Positions 1 through 9,845 are shown, counted from the stretch's first letter. The stretch: DNA of 64,000 nt from Ditylenchus dipsaci (GCA_004194705.1 SADC01000055.1:186001-250000), one strand, 5' to 3'. A program made the numbers and translations. Notes: a model not told the origin generated them from the sequence alone.

Positions 1-182
1 GATTTTTTTTTACAAAGTATCGTCAATCGCTTGCGCAGATCGGTGAAACACATAACAAATTTAGAGCTTTCAGTCAACAATTCAAATAACTGACTTTTCA
101 AATAATTGAATCAAGAATGGATTTTGTTGTGTTTAGATGTTTTTTTGAGCTGTAAAATGGTGGTGTTGTTGAAGTAAAATTT

Positions 183-188
183 TTTATT
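183..188 (-). terminator. candidate polyadenylation signal of the chemoreceptor gene
   Basis: TTTATT on the plus strand reads AATAAA on the minus strand, about 80 bases past the stop codon of the SRH-like gene. Spacing and orientation fit, but the DNA is AT-rich so a chance match is possible. Confidence 0.4.
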
Positions 189-266
189 GCATAAATATTA
201 TGATAAAATAAATTTCAGAATGCTTTAGTTATACATTAAAGTTCATTGTTATCTGAGTGCTAGTTT

Positions 267-1208
267 TCATAAAAACCTCAACAATCGCAAAAAAAACCTT
301 CTGTAAGGAGCAACACAGCAAAGAGTAGCAATAAACTCCACAATTGAATGAGTGTCTATAACACAGAGAACCAGTGTCGTAGCCGATGCTGTATGTGGAA
401 TTTCAAATAAAACAAAGAAAATAAAAATTAATCCAGGCACTAGCATAAAAACAGTCACAACCAAAGCCTGAAGTATCGAAATTAAAATAGTTGAATTGTG
501 ATTTTTTTTCAAAAAAACCGATTGACTTTGTGATACATAATAAATAAAATATCCAGATGCAGGCAGCTCTATTAAAATAATCATTATTACCATAGTAAAA
601 GCTACCAAGAAAGTAACAAAAATATAAGGAGTAGGAAGAACAATAAAAGTCGGTTCAATCTCAAAGTAATTTATCAAAATTGGGTCATAATTTTTCGTCC
701 ACGTAATAATGCTTATTTCATCGTGGGTAAGTGTTGAGAAAACAGTGTAGCTGATACAACAATAAAGGCAAAACAATGAAACTAACACTATTGCAATAAA
801 AACTTTAATGTTTAACCATTTTAAATATCTATTAGGGAATATTAATAAATATCTTATAGCTAATGTTAGCATTATTCCAGTAATCATGTTTGCAGTTGCT
901 CCAAAGCATAATAGTATGTAGACTGCGGTGCTCAAATAGCCAAAAATATGTCTGCCAAACCCACTTTGATATCCAGCAAATAGAGGTGTTAAGACAACAG
1001 GCTTTGCAGTGCCCATACACGTCTCAAATACCAAACACCAAAAAGTGTGATTCAAAATAAACCACTTGAAGTGGCCCAGGGTTTTGGATTGGGTGCAAAT
1101 TATGTAGAACATAAATGGAGCCATCAGCCATGTAATCGAAAGTGTGAAACTAGAATAGTAGTGATAAAAGTTCAGCAAGGTGTTTGAGGGAGGTGTGATT
1201 TTGGACAT
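267..1208 (-). CDS. SRH/STR-superfamily serpentine chemoreceptor, 313 aa, single exon
   Basis: An uninterrupted 313-residue frame with about seven hydrophobic segments, the usual length for nematode SRH receptors (roughly 300-340 aa). Family-like signatures are visible. Near residues 50-80 a stretch with KWFILNHTFW followed by a Pro-containing segment and GYQSG matches the SRH TM2/first-loop pattern. An RYL motif follows TM3. Near the C-terminus a THS...PYRRFF segment resembles the SRH TM7 and tail (H-x-x-x-[ST]...PYR). The family is known as amphid chemosensory GPCRs in the neuronal ciliary membrane; the ligand cannot be inferred. The Met at 1208 opens the ORF directly upstream of TM1. Caenorhabditis srh genes usually have several introns, so an intronless copy is noteworthy. 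The first 121 coding bases and the upstream DNA are duplicated at 3300-3670. This is the only clearly intact gene in the window. Confidence 0.85.
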   Translation of the reverse strand: MSKITPPSNTLLNFYHYYSSFTLSITWLMAPFMFYIICTQSKTLGHFKWFILNHTFWCLVFETCMGTAKPVVLTPLFAGYQSGFGRHIFGYLSTAVYILLCFGATANMITGIMLTLAIRYLLIFPNRYLKWLNIKVFIAIVLVSLFCLYCCISYTVFSTLTHDEISIITWTKNYDPILINYFEIEPTFIVLPTPYIFVTFLVAFTMVIMIILIELPASGYFIYYVSQSQSVFLKKNHNSTILISILQALVVTVFMLVPGLIFIFFVLFEIPHTASATTLVLCVIDTHSIVEFIATLCCVAPYRRFFLRLLRFL

Positions 1209-1465
1209 GGCTTATTTTTCGCTGTTAGGTCGAATTATAAATAAGTCCTTGTTGCTTGATACGACTTAAAAAAAGAAAAGGGTGAACGTAAATATAAGCA
1301 ATAAAATTGAAAATGCTTAGCTCTAGTAGCACTTGAGATTAGAGGAATGCTTTGAAAATGACTTTTTTATCTTAGTTTTCATAAATTAATTAACGTGAGA
1401 TTAAAATTAAAAATACAATAAATATAATGGGAAGTTAGGTTGTAAAAACAATTAGTCAGGCTTAT
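1088..1465. repeat. segmental duplication, copy 1 (chemoreceptor 5' end plus upstream DNA)
   Basis: About 375 bases covering the first roughly 40 codons of the chemoreceptor and its upstream region recur at 3300-3670 with only a few substitutions. Similarity resumes after a MITE in this copy: TATCCTAC.CTTTGCC near 1688 matches 3680, and GTCCTGATATTTCAGAT matches at 1720 and 3710. The duplication therefore predates the MITE insertion. Confidence 0.85.
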
Positions 1466-1493
1466 TACAAATTACAAGCATGCAATTTTTTCA

Positions 1494-1638
1494 AACTTCA
1501 AGTGGTTCAAAACTCGTGTTTTTATTCACTGTTTAAGCTGTGTAAAAAGTGCCTGTTAGATTTTTGAAATCCCTCGCAGGCACTTTTTAGACAGCTCGAA
1601 CAGTAAATAAAAACAGGATTTTCAGACCACTTGAAGTT
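1494..1638. mobile_element. small palindromic MITE inserted in duplication copy 1
   Basis: AACTTCAAGTGG...CCACTTGAAGTT with arms that pair over about 60 bases each (TTTTTATTCACTG against CAGTAAATAAAAA, AAAAGTGCCTG against CAGGCACTTTT). The corresponding place in copy 2 (after 3670) lacks it, which serves as an empty site. A one-sided TACGGTA end (1677-1683) of another MITE family lies just beyond. Confidence 0.75.
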
Positions 1639-2052
1639 GGGGGTGGCAATTATAGGGGGGCGGCAATTAGAAGAAATACGGTAGTTATATCCTACGCTTT
1701 GCCATCTTTTCACATCACCGTCCTGATATTTCAGATTTTTTAGAAATGAACTAAAACATGAAAATAAATCATCGGCATATGTTTTAAAAATGTTGAAAGA
1801 AACGCTAAAAATATCTCAAAAAATGTGTCTGTTTTTTGGCTTCTGGCTCCTAAAAATCGTTTTTCTCAAAAATATATTGGAAAAAATATATATTTCCAAA
1901 AAAAATATTTTTCATATATTGGCTCCAGATACAATACAAAAGTTTGGGCATTTCAAACTTGTGGGAGAATTTATCAGCTACCACCCCGTCTTTGAAAAAT
2001 CAAGAAATATCTGCGAAAAAGTAAATAAAATTTCGAAGTCAGTGACATACTT

Positions 2053-2231
2053 GCACGGGCGCCGGCGCCAGCGCCGGTGTGCGCCCGGAAATTTTTGAAA
2101 AAATTAAGGCGCCGGCGCCGGCGCTGGCGCCGGCGCTCGGCGCCGATTTTAATACAGCCCGGCGCCCGGTTCGGCCTCCGGTGCTTAATTTCAATACTGC
2201 CCGGCGCCCGGTTCGGCGCCCGGTGCCTAAT
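2053..2231. repeat. GC-rich GGCGCC array 1
   Basis: Dense GGCGCC/GCCGGCGCC palindromic units with two longer repeats of the form CCGGCGCCCGGTTCGGC. It is strongly GC-rich inside AT-rich DNA and begins with TGCACGGGCGC, shared with the island at 2851. Apparent Arg/Gly/Ala-rich frames here are repeat translation, not genes. Confidence 0.8.
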
Positions 2232-2400
2232 TTTTCCACATTTTTCTCTTCTTTTATAGCATTTTAGTTTAAAACAAGCTTTCTCTTTTTGATCGATTTT
2301 TTTCTAACTGGTAGTTGAGTCATACTTGTTTTCTATTCAGCGCTTTTCTTCAATTTTAATAAACTAAATCTTTTACTAGTATATAATTCACTTATTTAAA

Positions 2401-2574
2401 GCTCGGCGCCCGGTTCTGCACCCGGCGCCAATTTTTTGGGATGCCGGCGCCCGGTGCTGCACTCGGCGCCCATTTTTCGGGATGCCGGCGCCCGGTGCTG
2501 CGCTCGGCGCCCAAAAAAGAGCCGGCGCCAATTTTTTGAGATGTCGGCGCCCGGTGGTACGCCCGGCGCCCATT
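2401..2574. repeat. GC-rich GGCGCC array 2 (38-40 bp tandem units)
   Basis: About four tandem units built from GCTCGGCGCCC, ATTTTT.GGGATG and CCGGCGCCCGGT. The unit contains an AT-rich spacer plus two GGCGCC palindromes. Same vocabulary as the island at 2053-2231. Confidence 0.8.
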
Positions 2575-2850
2575 TTTTTTTCGCGTGCAACTATGGTCAG
2601 TGATATGCAAAAATGGGGTGGCCACCACTGGTTGCAACATTTTATCTAAATTTTATTGGCCATAATATGCGTACTAGAACGTAAAAAAAGAAGAGAACAA
2701 CGGCGCTCTCACTTGGCTCAAAGGGTTCAAAACACATGGTTCAAAAAAGTTCCAGGTTCAAATCCCAATTTTTATCAAGACAAGACCCATTTATAGGTAG
2801 TCTCTTTCCATACGCAAATGCAGATGCGGATGATTTCTCATGATCCTACC

Positions 2851-2942
2851 TGCACGGGCGCAAGCTCCGGGCGCCGGCGCCGGGCAAAATTTTACCATTT
2901 TGGGACGCCGGGCGACGGCGCCGCCGATGGCGCCCGGCAACT
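2851..2942. repeat. GC-rich GGCGCC array 3
   Basis: Starts TGCACGGGCGC like array 1 and contains GGGCGCCGGCGCCGGGC and GGCGCCGCCGATGGCGCC. Short and degenerate. A related island lies at 9768-9845, with scattered GGGCGCC to about 10050. Confidence 0.7.
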
Positions 2943-3299
2943 GGGCTGATTAAGAAAAATTTAAAAAAATTGCAAAAAAAATAAAAGGGGGGAAACAAGG
3001 CAACTCTTATGCGGTAATGGCGCAAACAGATATAGAGCCGAGACTTCGATAAAGCGTGAGTTGCAATATTGCGCGGTTTCGAAAAATTTTTGGTCGGCAG
3101 CCAGAGAAACTCCATATAATGAGACTTTTAACCAAAGTTCAAATACAGACGCTCCTTGATTCAATGAACCCTTGATTTTCGATCAACTAAGTTCAACAAA
3201 CTCCGCTTTCGCAGCTTTTCGATGGGTTTGATACAATACCTTTTGGCTGAAACATCTTATATCGCATGTTCCCAAAAGACTATTTGGGTGAAAATTATG

Positions 3300-3420
3300 A
3301 TTGGGTGAAAATTATGTAGAACATAAATGGAGCCATCAGCCATGTAATCGAAAGTGTGAAACTAGAATAGTAGTGATAAAAGTTCAGCAAGGTGTTTGAG
3401 GGAGGTGTGATTTTGGACAT
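3300..3420 (-). pseudogene. 5' fragment of the SRH-like chemoreceptor (duplicate)
   Basis: The reverse strand repeats the start codon (3418-3420) and about the first 38 codons of the chemoreceptor at 267-1208, then stops at a breakpoint marked by a short direct repeat (TTGGGTGAAAATTATG twice at 3285-3316). Upstream DNA to 3670 is also copied. Only a few bases differ, so the copy looks recent. It cannot encode a receptor. Confidence 0.85.
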
Positions 3421-3765
3421 GGCTTATTTTTCGCTGCTAGGTCGAATTATAAATAAGTCCTTGTTGCTTGATACGACTTAAAAAAAGAAAAGGGTGAACG
3501 TAAATATAAGCAATAAAATTGAAAATGCTTAGCTCTAGTAGCACTTGAGATTAGAGGAATGCTTTGAAAATGACTTTTTTATCTTAGTTTTCATAAATTA
3601 ATTAACGTGAGATTAAAATTAAAAATACAATTGAGATAGTAGGAAGTTGGGTTGTAAAAAAACAACTAATCAGACTTGTATCCTACCCTTTGCCGTGTTT
3701 TAACATCACTGTCCTGATATTTCAGATGATTCAAAAATACAAGATCTTTCAGATGTCGACTAAAT

Positions 3766-4012
3766 TCACCTATACCTCCACCACTCAATTAACCTTGACC
3801 CCCACCAGTGAAGCAGCTCGGGGACCAAGGCAAAAAAATTTTCATCTGAAATTTTTCATTTTAAAATCTAAAAAAATATATTCGCACTTTTTGATTATTT
3901 TTATGCAAAAAATTATTGGTATTAAAAAATGGAAAAATTTTTGCCTCGGTCCCTCAAGCTGATTTGCTGGTGGGGTGAAAGTTAATTGAGTGGTGGGCTG
4001 AAGGTAAAGTGC
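3766..4012. mobile_element. foldback MITE with CCTTGG-type inner arms
   Basis: Arms CCACTCAATTAACCTTGACC and its near-complement GTTAATTGAGTGG flank GGGACCAAGGCAAAAA...TTTTTGCCTCGGTCCC. A short AT-rich loop is the only unique DNA. No coding content. Confidence 0.75.
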
Positions 4013-4059
4013 TCCCTGATATCGATGATAAAATCCAAGCCAAAAGGCCAACAAAGCTA

Positions 4060-4850
4060 AAGTGCTACACTAATAAATTTTAGCTGAGAGTGATCAAAAA
4101 ACTGCTATACTTACTGCTGATTCTAATGGCAGGAATCAAATTAGTTCCACCAAGTTAACGCCTTCATGTGAAGATCGTTGAAAAGTTCAAGAACAATCAG
4201 AATCTTTTGCGGGCTGGGAAGATTTGGATGAATGATTCGTAGATAACCGACTAATTGCCGCAAAGAACTAGATCTTCAAACGACAGTGATTTCTTGATGC
4301 CTAATTCAAAATATATTTGAATGAGGAATGGTTTAGTCTTTCGTTCTACATCATTAGTCATGTGGAATCAAAGCAAAATTTAAGAATTGTGGTCAGAGGT
4401 TTTTTTTCACAAAGTTCAAGATAAACAAGCCGAATTATGAAGCTCAAAAAGTCACAATTCAAAAAACCCATGCCGGTATTTGCCGCTTTACGATTCAGCA
4501 CTTTTTGGCCCTATTCCACAAGGGTACCATTTTTTGCCTTTGTCCCCCTGTTGTTTTTCACCATTTTTCATTCAAATTTTTTCCATCTTCAACACCAACA
4601 ATGATGCGGAATAAATAATAACAAATGCAATGCATCATTCATATATCTTTCTAATTTGTTCGAAAAACTGTTTGAGATAATTACATTTTTTCGCTCGACA
4701 ATTTTGACGACAAACTGCTTCACTGATAAGTAAGTTACTTCACTGATAAGTAAGGTAAGTTTAAACGGAGCACTTGAACCTGAGTCTCCCCCTCCCCACT
4801 TCACTTTTATGATTTGATTTCATGTTCGTCCAGTCCATTTTTTTAACACG
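4060..4850. other. non-coding stretch
   Basis: No convincing reading frame, RNA or repeat structure was seen, apart from a short direct duplication (CACTGATAAGTAAG at 4721 and 4740) and one GTCCCCCTGTTG motif near 4545. Confidence 0.5.
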
Positions 4851-4977
4851 AGTGTATTGTTTATTAAAAGACCATGAAACTTGATAAGCACAGCAAATTT
4901 GCGAAATTTGAATTCGCGCGGGACCGCCCTAATTTTGTCAAGAATGATTTCGAATTAATATGTATTTAAAAATTGAA

Positions 4978-4986
4978 TTTTATTTA
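4978..4986. repeat. 9-bp target-site duplication, left
   Basis: TTTTATTTA directly precedes the element end GGACGGTAC; the identical 9-mer directly follows the right end at 7108-7116. Nine-base duplications are characteristic of Mutator-superfamily insertion. Confidence 0.8.
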
Positions 4987-5287
4987 GGACGGTACTTTTT
5001 TCTGCCCGCTAATTACTTCTTTCTGCCGCTAAATCTTTTTTTCTGCCCGCAAATTTGAAATGCCGCTAATTACTCTTTTTTGCCCGCTAAATACTTCTTT
5101 CTGCCCGCAAATTACTTTTTTCTGCCCGCTAATTTTCGAAAAAATGCCCGCAATTTTTTCTTCAGTGGGTATAGGGCTAATTCACTGTCCGCTAATCGAA
5201 TTTTGTTCATTCTTTTGTGCATTCTCACTGTTCTAGGCATCTTGTTGTGTATAAAATACCCTTTTCAAGCTCCATCAATATCAAGTA

Positions 5288-6430
5288 ATGCAATCAACTC
5301 CGAAACGCCGAGGTGAACAAAACACATACTATCAAGTGGCTGTATTCAACGGTGATGATGCAACAGCACAGCTGTGGAAGGAGAATACGAACAGTATCTG
5401 GAATAAGGACAAAAACAAGTGGAATTTGTAAGATTAAAAAGATTTTATTTTGTATTTTGTTATGTATGATTTGCAGAAAGAAAAAGTCTTTGTCAGAGAA
5501 GCATGATGTTGAGAACTATGTATGTAGCTACTCTCGCAGGAAAAACTATACCTGCCTGGCTGTGCTCCGAATTCGCCGAATCGGAGGAAAACAAGAAATA
5601 ATTGTGGAAAGAGCTGAAAGCCATTCCGATCACAAGCCTGTTGGCAGAAAAAAGTTTTATTTTAGCTGCGTGCTCGCTTCAAGAATCTTTTGACCAGCTG
5701 TCAAGAGAAAAACCACTAGTGATCTTGTTAAGCAAATATATCTTCGAGAATTGGATCAATTCAGGCTACTGCAACTGGTATGAAGGGGCTTCAGACAATG
5801 TCTCAACCAACAACAGCTTGGAAAGCCGAAACCGTGTGATCAAAGCTTGCGAAGTAGTCGGAAAGAATCTCCCACTCCAAAAGTTTATGGGTCAAATGAA
5901 ACTGATGGTAGAAAACTGCAGCTTATCGCCAGACCATCAGGTTATTTGAAAGTTTTGTGAATGACTCCAATTTTTTTCAATTCAGAGCCCTGCCAAAGTA
6001 CCCTCGATTGCTCCTGATGTTTACAGACAAGCATATCAGTTAAAAAAAGAAAAAAGAAGCATGGTCTCATTCGGAAGTGCATATTTACTGCCGTCCAAAA
6101 GTGGTCTTCATAAGAATCTGGTAGAAACATTTGCAGCCCTTCACTCTTTGCCATCGTACACAAACTGGGAACTCTACAAGGAAAACAGAAGTGCTATTCA
6201 TATTTTGAATCACTCTAGTGTAAGTAATTTTTTGGAGCCTTCAAATGTTCAATTCATTAATTAAGGGTTGGCCAAACTTCTATTGTTGCACCTGCTCAGT
6301 TGGGATCAAGAAGTCACCCTTCAAACATTCAGTCATGCTGATGAAGATTAAGGGAATTTTATCGTATCCAAGGGATGCTACAGCTGAGCCACTAGTGCAG
6401 AAAAAGAAAAGAGGCCGTCCATCAAACTAA
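5288..6430 (+). CDS. MULE-borne gene: FLYWCH-like N-terminus joined to a SWIM-like C-terminus, catalytic core missing
   Basis: Four exons fit: 5288-5427, 5477-5940, 5986-6219 and 6266-6430, all with GT..AG introns of 46-49 bases. Exons 1-2 give a basic start (MQSTPKRRGEQN) and a zinc-finger-like block with VCSYSRR, TCLAVLRI and ESHSDH, spaced like the C..C..HxH of FLYWCH/MULE N-terminal fingers. After a frame change near 5600-5640 comes CNWYEGASDNVSTNNSLESR, the conserved block C-terminal to the DDE core of MULE transposases. The last exon has CCTCSVGIKKSPFKH, a SWIM finger in which the third Cys is Phe, then an AT-hook-like KKKRGRPSN tail. The roughly 250-300 residues of catalytic domain expected in between are absent, so it should not transpose by itself; a DNA-binding derivative is possible. 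The frame change means an intact product is not assured. Confidence 0.65.
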
Positions 6431-6477
6431 AAAGTGACTCTTGTTATTGGTAAAACTGTGTTGTATATGGATTCTTG

Positions 6478-6483
6478 AATAAA
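6478..6483 (+). terminator. polyadenylation signal of the MULE gene
   Basis: AATAAA 48 bases after the stop codon at 6430, in the sense orientation. Confidence 0.5.
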
Positions 6484-6707
6484 CTTGTCATCCATTATTA
6501 AGTTGTTTGTCCTTTGTTGTGAAACTATTAAATAAAAAACTTTGGTTAGTCGCAGAAAATTGGTAAGTTTTTTTGACTAAATATGTGCAAGACTTATCAA
6601 GAAAAAACCCAATTAAAAAAGCGATTTCAGAACAGTGATAAAAGGAAACAGCACATATTTGTAAGGCTAGCACACAATAAAACATGCTCAGAACCAGGGT
6701 GATATCT

Positions 6708-6838
6708 TCAGCCGGCTGACTTCAGCCGGTACATCAGCCGACTGAGGGCTGAGGCTGAACAAAAATTTTGGGCTCGGCTGACGGCTGAGGTAAATTTTTC
6801 AGACCTCAGCCGGCTGAGGCTGATGGCTGAGGTAATCG
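6708..6838. repeat. CAGCCGGCTGA palindromic array
   Basis: About a dozen GGCTGA/TCAGCC units, several forming the palindrome TCAGCCGGCTGA. It lies inside the MULE between gene and right arm, and resembles the GGCGCC islands in design but not in sequence. Confidence 0.8.
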
Positions 6839-7107
6839 TGAAGTATACCACCTTGCTCAGAACACTAAGAATCCACAAAAGAATGAGAAAAATTGAGTAA
6901 GGGACAGTCAATTCGCCCTATACCCAGTGAAGAGAAAATTTGCGGGCATTTTTGAGGAAATTTGCGGGCAGAAAAAAGTAATTTGCGGGCAGAAAGAAGT
7001 ATTTAGCGGGCAAAAAAGAGTAATTAGCGGCATTTCAAATTTGCGGGCAGAAAAAAAGATTTAGTGGGCAGAAAGAAGTAATTAGCGGGCAGAAAAAAGT
7101 ACCGTAC

Positions 7108-7116
7108 TTTTATTTA
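7108..7116. repeat. 9-bp target-site duplication, right
   Basis: TTTTATTTA, identical to 4978-4986. Confidence 0.8.
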
Positions 7117-7499
7117 TAGCTCAGTTTTAATCACCAATCGAATTCGCACGGGACCGCCCTAATTTTGTCAATAATGTTTTACAATTGTTTTTTTGTTCGC
7201 ATGTAAAATTTTTTTAAAATGCAGAACCATCTACTAGTCGAGCTCAACGTTGCTTGACCATGCCAGATCGGACGAGTTAGCTATTTTTTTTTCATAAAGT
7301 ATAATTAAAGTATAACTATAATTACTTATATAAGTTGGTGTTTAAAATTGACTCATAAATGGAATTCAAATTTTCAATGTACGCGAAAAAATAAATTCGA
7401 AAACATTATCGACAAAATTAGGGTGTTCCCGCGCGTATTCGAATTCCGCAAATTGCTGTTCTTACCAAGTTTCATGATCCTTAAAAAAACAATTTGTAA

Positions 7500-8140
7500 A
7501 CTAGAGTAGCTAAAAATATTATTATTGTTAACAAATTAACTGAGGTTCAAAATCCCAATTTTTGTCAACACAAGACCCTCTTCTAGGGAGACAACTCAAA
7601 AATTCGGAAAAGATGTAAGACATCATAAAGTATCTGAGCCATCACAGCTTCTTCACCTCTATTGTTTGTCCTCTTTCAACATTAATTAGCAATAAAACAA
7701 AATTAAGTATGCGAACGCGCTCTCACAACATTTCCGTATTTCCATTGTCCATGCTTCTTAAAGCGACGAATTAGATCATATTTGCTGCCATCGTGACACA
7801 CAGTGATCTTGCAGTTTAGAATTGATAAACAGTTACAAGCTACCTTCAAACTATTCTGCAATTATATCCGTTGGCAAGGATTCCCAAGCAGCGCATTTCC
7901 AATCCAAGTAAATATGATGCGCCAATTAGTTATCGAGATCGTGCTGTTTTTTGTCCTGATTTATGTTGGGCCTTAGTGCCGAATCCGGTCAATTTAACCT
8001 TTCCTCTATTCGAACATTTACGGTATTTAAGACTAAAAATAAATGAATTTGTTGACAGATGGGAATGGACACACAAAAATGGACACATTTGAATGTTTTT
8101 TGAATTTTAAATCTAATACGATTCTATTTTTTACTCTGTA
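7500..8140. other. non-coding stretch
   Basis: AT-rich DNA without a supported gene. AGGTTCAAAATCCCAATTTT (about 7550) and a near-copy at 2750 form a small dispersed repeat with a chance resemblance to a tRNA B box. Confidence 0.45.
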
Positions 8141-8149
8141 TGACAGCGC

Positions 8150-8330
8150 AAACGAAAGTTTAGAATCTTGGCTAACGCCTATCTCTAAGCCCTCTTCGGA
8201 GCGCAGGGGTTTGAGAGTTAGAGATGCGCGCACTCACTTACCTTAGACATAATTCTGAGCAAGATTCTTTATCAAAAATGTATATATTATAGAGTCTCTT
8301 TTTGCCGCGGTCCAGTTGAAAAAAAGAATA
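8150..8330. repeat. member of the AGATGCGCGCACTCAC repeat family
   Basis: Contains TAGAGATGCGCGCACTCAC, TTACCTTAGACATAATTC and GAGTCTCTTTTTGCC, shared in the same order with copies near 17040-17160 (reverse), 27040-27140, 45290-45370, 46640-46740 and 53690-53830 (reverse). Non-coding. Confidence 0.75.
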
Positions 8331-8898
8331 TGGTGAGGCATAAAAAAATAATGAGGCAGTCGAAGAATACAAACATTTGAATTTCTAACGTTCTGCCATA
8401 AAAGTGGCCCCTTTTTTATTCCCTTACCCTCCTAATACAGCCCTTATTCCCTTTAAAACTCAAAAGGCGCCAATTTAAATTTTTGAAATTTTGACTAAAA
8501 ATCGGCTGTACACCGAAATATACGCGCCAATTTGGTTTTGGTACGAAATTTTTTAGTGAGAATTGTTTCTGTAAGATATTTTTAGTAAGAAATTTTTTGG
8601 TGACATCGTTGTTTGTGCATTTCAACTTTTACGAAATTTGTTTTGCATTTAGTGTTTTTTATTATTTGAATGAAAGAACCATTATTTTGCTGGCTTTAAC
8701 TTTTTTTATTGTTTGTGTTGATAATGGTGCTTTTCCTGCAAAGTCATTCACCAATGTCAACAAATTTGTGTTGCATTGTGTTTGCACATCTTATCATGCA
8801 CATCTCAAATACATTTTTGCGAGCTTGATAACAGTTCTGTGACTGGAAAATAATCTTCATACGAGGGTACAAAAACCTTGCTCTGAACTGAATTTCAG

Positions 8899-8990
8899 TA
8901 CGACGATTTTACTATTGAGTTTATTGAAAAAGAGTGCTATTACCGTGCCATTATTGAAAATACATTGCTGTTTTTGTTCACCGGTATAAC
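8899..8990 (+). pseudogene. possible relic of a further MATH exon
   Basis: After an AATTTCAG acceptor-like site, a frame YDDFTIEFIEKECYYR... resembles the MATH exon of gene A (WDGFTITIERS). No matching upstream or BTB exons were found. May be chance. Confidence 0.2.
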
Positions 8991-8999
8991 AAGAGGTTT

Positions 9000-9767
9000 A
9001 ATTTAATTAGGGTCGTCTCATGAATAGGATTTTTGTTTGAAAATTTTATTTTTTTGAAACATTTGATTTTTCTAGGATTTTTCGATACATGAGATTTTTC
9101 AGGCAGGAGCTATAGAGTAGCTCAAAAAACTTGATCACTTTAAAAAAAAATCATTTCGAACGCTTTTCAACTTTTTATTCATAACTACTATTTTTCTATT
9201 TGTTTTATATCTTATTTCTGCTCTAGTTTGCCGGCCATTATCCAAGGCTAGCCACAAATCAGAAATTTAATCAATGGTTCGTCTGTTTATAGGTCCGTCA
9301 CGTTTGATTAATTTTTTTGGGGAATTTTTTTTAATGCAAATTTGCAGAAAACTCAACGTTACGTTGTAGAGAAACTTCTTGGTTACATTTTGAGCTATTT
9401 AACTGTTAAGTTTAAAAATTCTTCATGGACAAGTATCAGTTTAAGGACTTAAGAGACTTAAGGTCATGGATTTTTCTATGCAAAAATTTACTTTTCGGCA
9501 CTTTCTTGGCTTTTTTAAATTTTTCGCTACCAAGTTGAGAGAAACTCAACCTTTAGTTTTGAAGTAATTTCTAAGCTACATTTTGAGTTATTCAACAGCG
9601 TTATTCAGTACTTCCTCTTAGACCAGTATTGATTTTAAGCCTCAAAGTCATGGTCAAAATTTCCAAAAACGGCACTGGACATCGGCGCCTGAAAAGAACC
9701 GAATTTTACTTGACGTCGAACCAGCGCCTTTGCTCATACCTGCATGCTCCTCAAATTCGACGCCAAG
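9000..9767. other. non-coding stretch with a weak direct repeat
   Basis: No gene is supported. Two diverged blocks (9340-9480 and 9530-9660: ACATTTTGAG.TATT.AAC...AGTAT.GATTTTAAG) look like an old tandem duplication. GGCGCC-type DNA follows at 9768-9845. Confidence 0.4.
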
Positions 9768-9845
9768 CTTACACGGGCGCCTGGCTTTCCGGAAACCGAC
9801 AACGACGCCTTGGTGGCGCAGGCGCCTAACAAATTGCGGCGCCGG
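9768..9845. repeat. GGCGCC array 4
   Basis: ACACGGGCGCCTGG, GGTGGCGCAGGCGCC and GCGGCGCCGG; same family as 2053-2942. Further GGGCGCC motifs reach 10050, just upstream of gene A. Confidence 0.6.

Larger units (their letters stand above)
4987..7107 (+). mobile_element. Mutator-like element (MULE), 2.1 kb, array-type inverted ends
   Basis: Ends GGACGGTAC...GTACCGTAC. The inverted arms of about 200 bp (4987-5190 and 6912-7107) consist of repeated units of the type CTTTCTGCCCGCTAATTA. Flanked by an identical 9-bp duplication. It carries one spliced gene (5288-6430) and a GGCTGA array (6708-6838). A short non-autonomous relative with the same end (GGACGGTACTTTTTTCTGCC) lies at 41330 inside BATH-type gene C. 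Superfamily assignment rests on the TSD length, long arms, FLYWCH-like finger and WYEGA...STNN/SWIM-like C-terminus. Confidence 0.8.
4852..7500. mobile_element. older foldback element split by the Mutator-like insertion
   Basis: Left arm 4855-4965 (CATGAAACTTG, AATTCGCGCGGGACCGCCC, CTAATTTTGTC) is repeated inverted at 7395-7495 (GACAAAATTAGGG, CAAGTTTCATG). An extra direct copy of the inner part lies at 7136-7175. Removing 4987-7107 plus one copy of a 9-bp duplication restores a compact foldback of about 530 bp. Confidence 0.7.

Noticed and set aside
2039..2640. Overlapping Arg/Gly/Ala-rich open frames on both strands
   Set aside because: They arise from translation of the GGCGCC arrays in several frames at once; no start context, splice sites or domain.
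2740..2800. tRNA gene suggested by GGTTCAAATCCC
   Set aside because: A B-box match only; no A-box at the right distance and no cloverleaf. The same block recurs at 7550 as a dispersed repeat.
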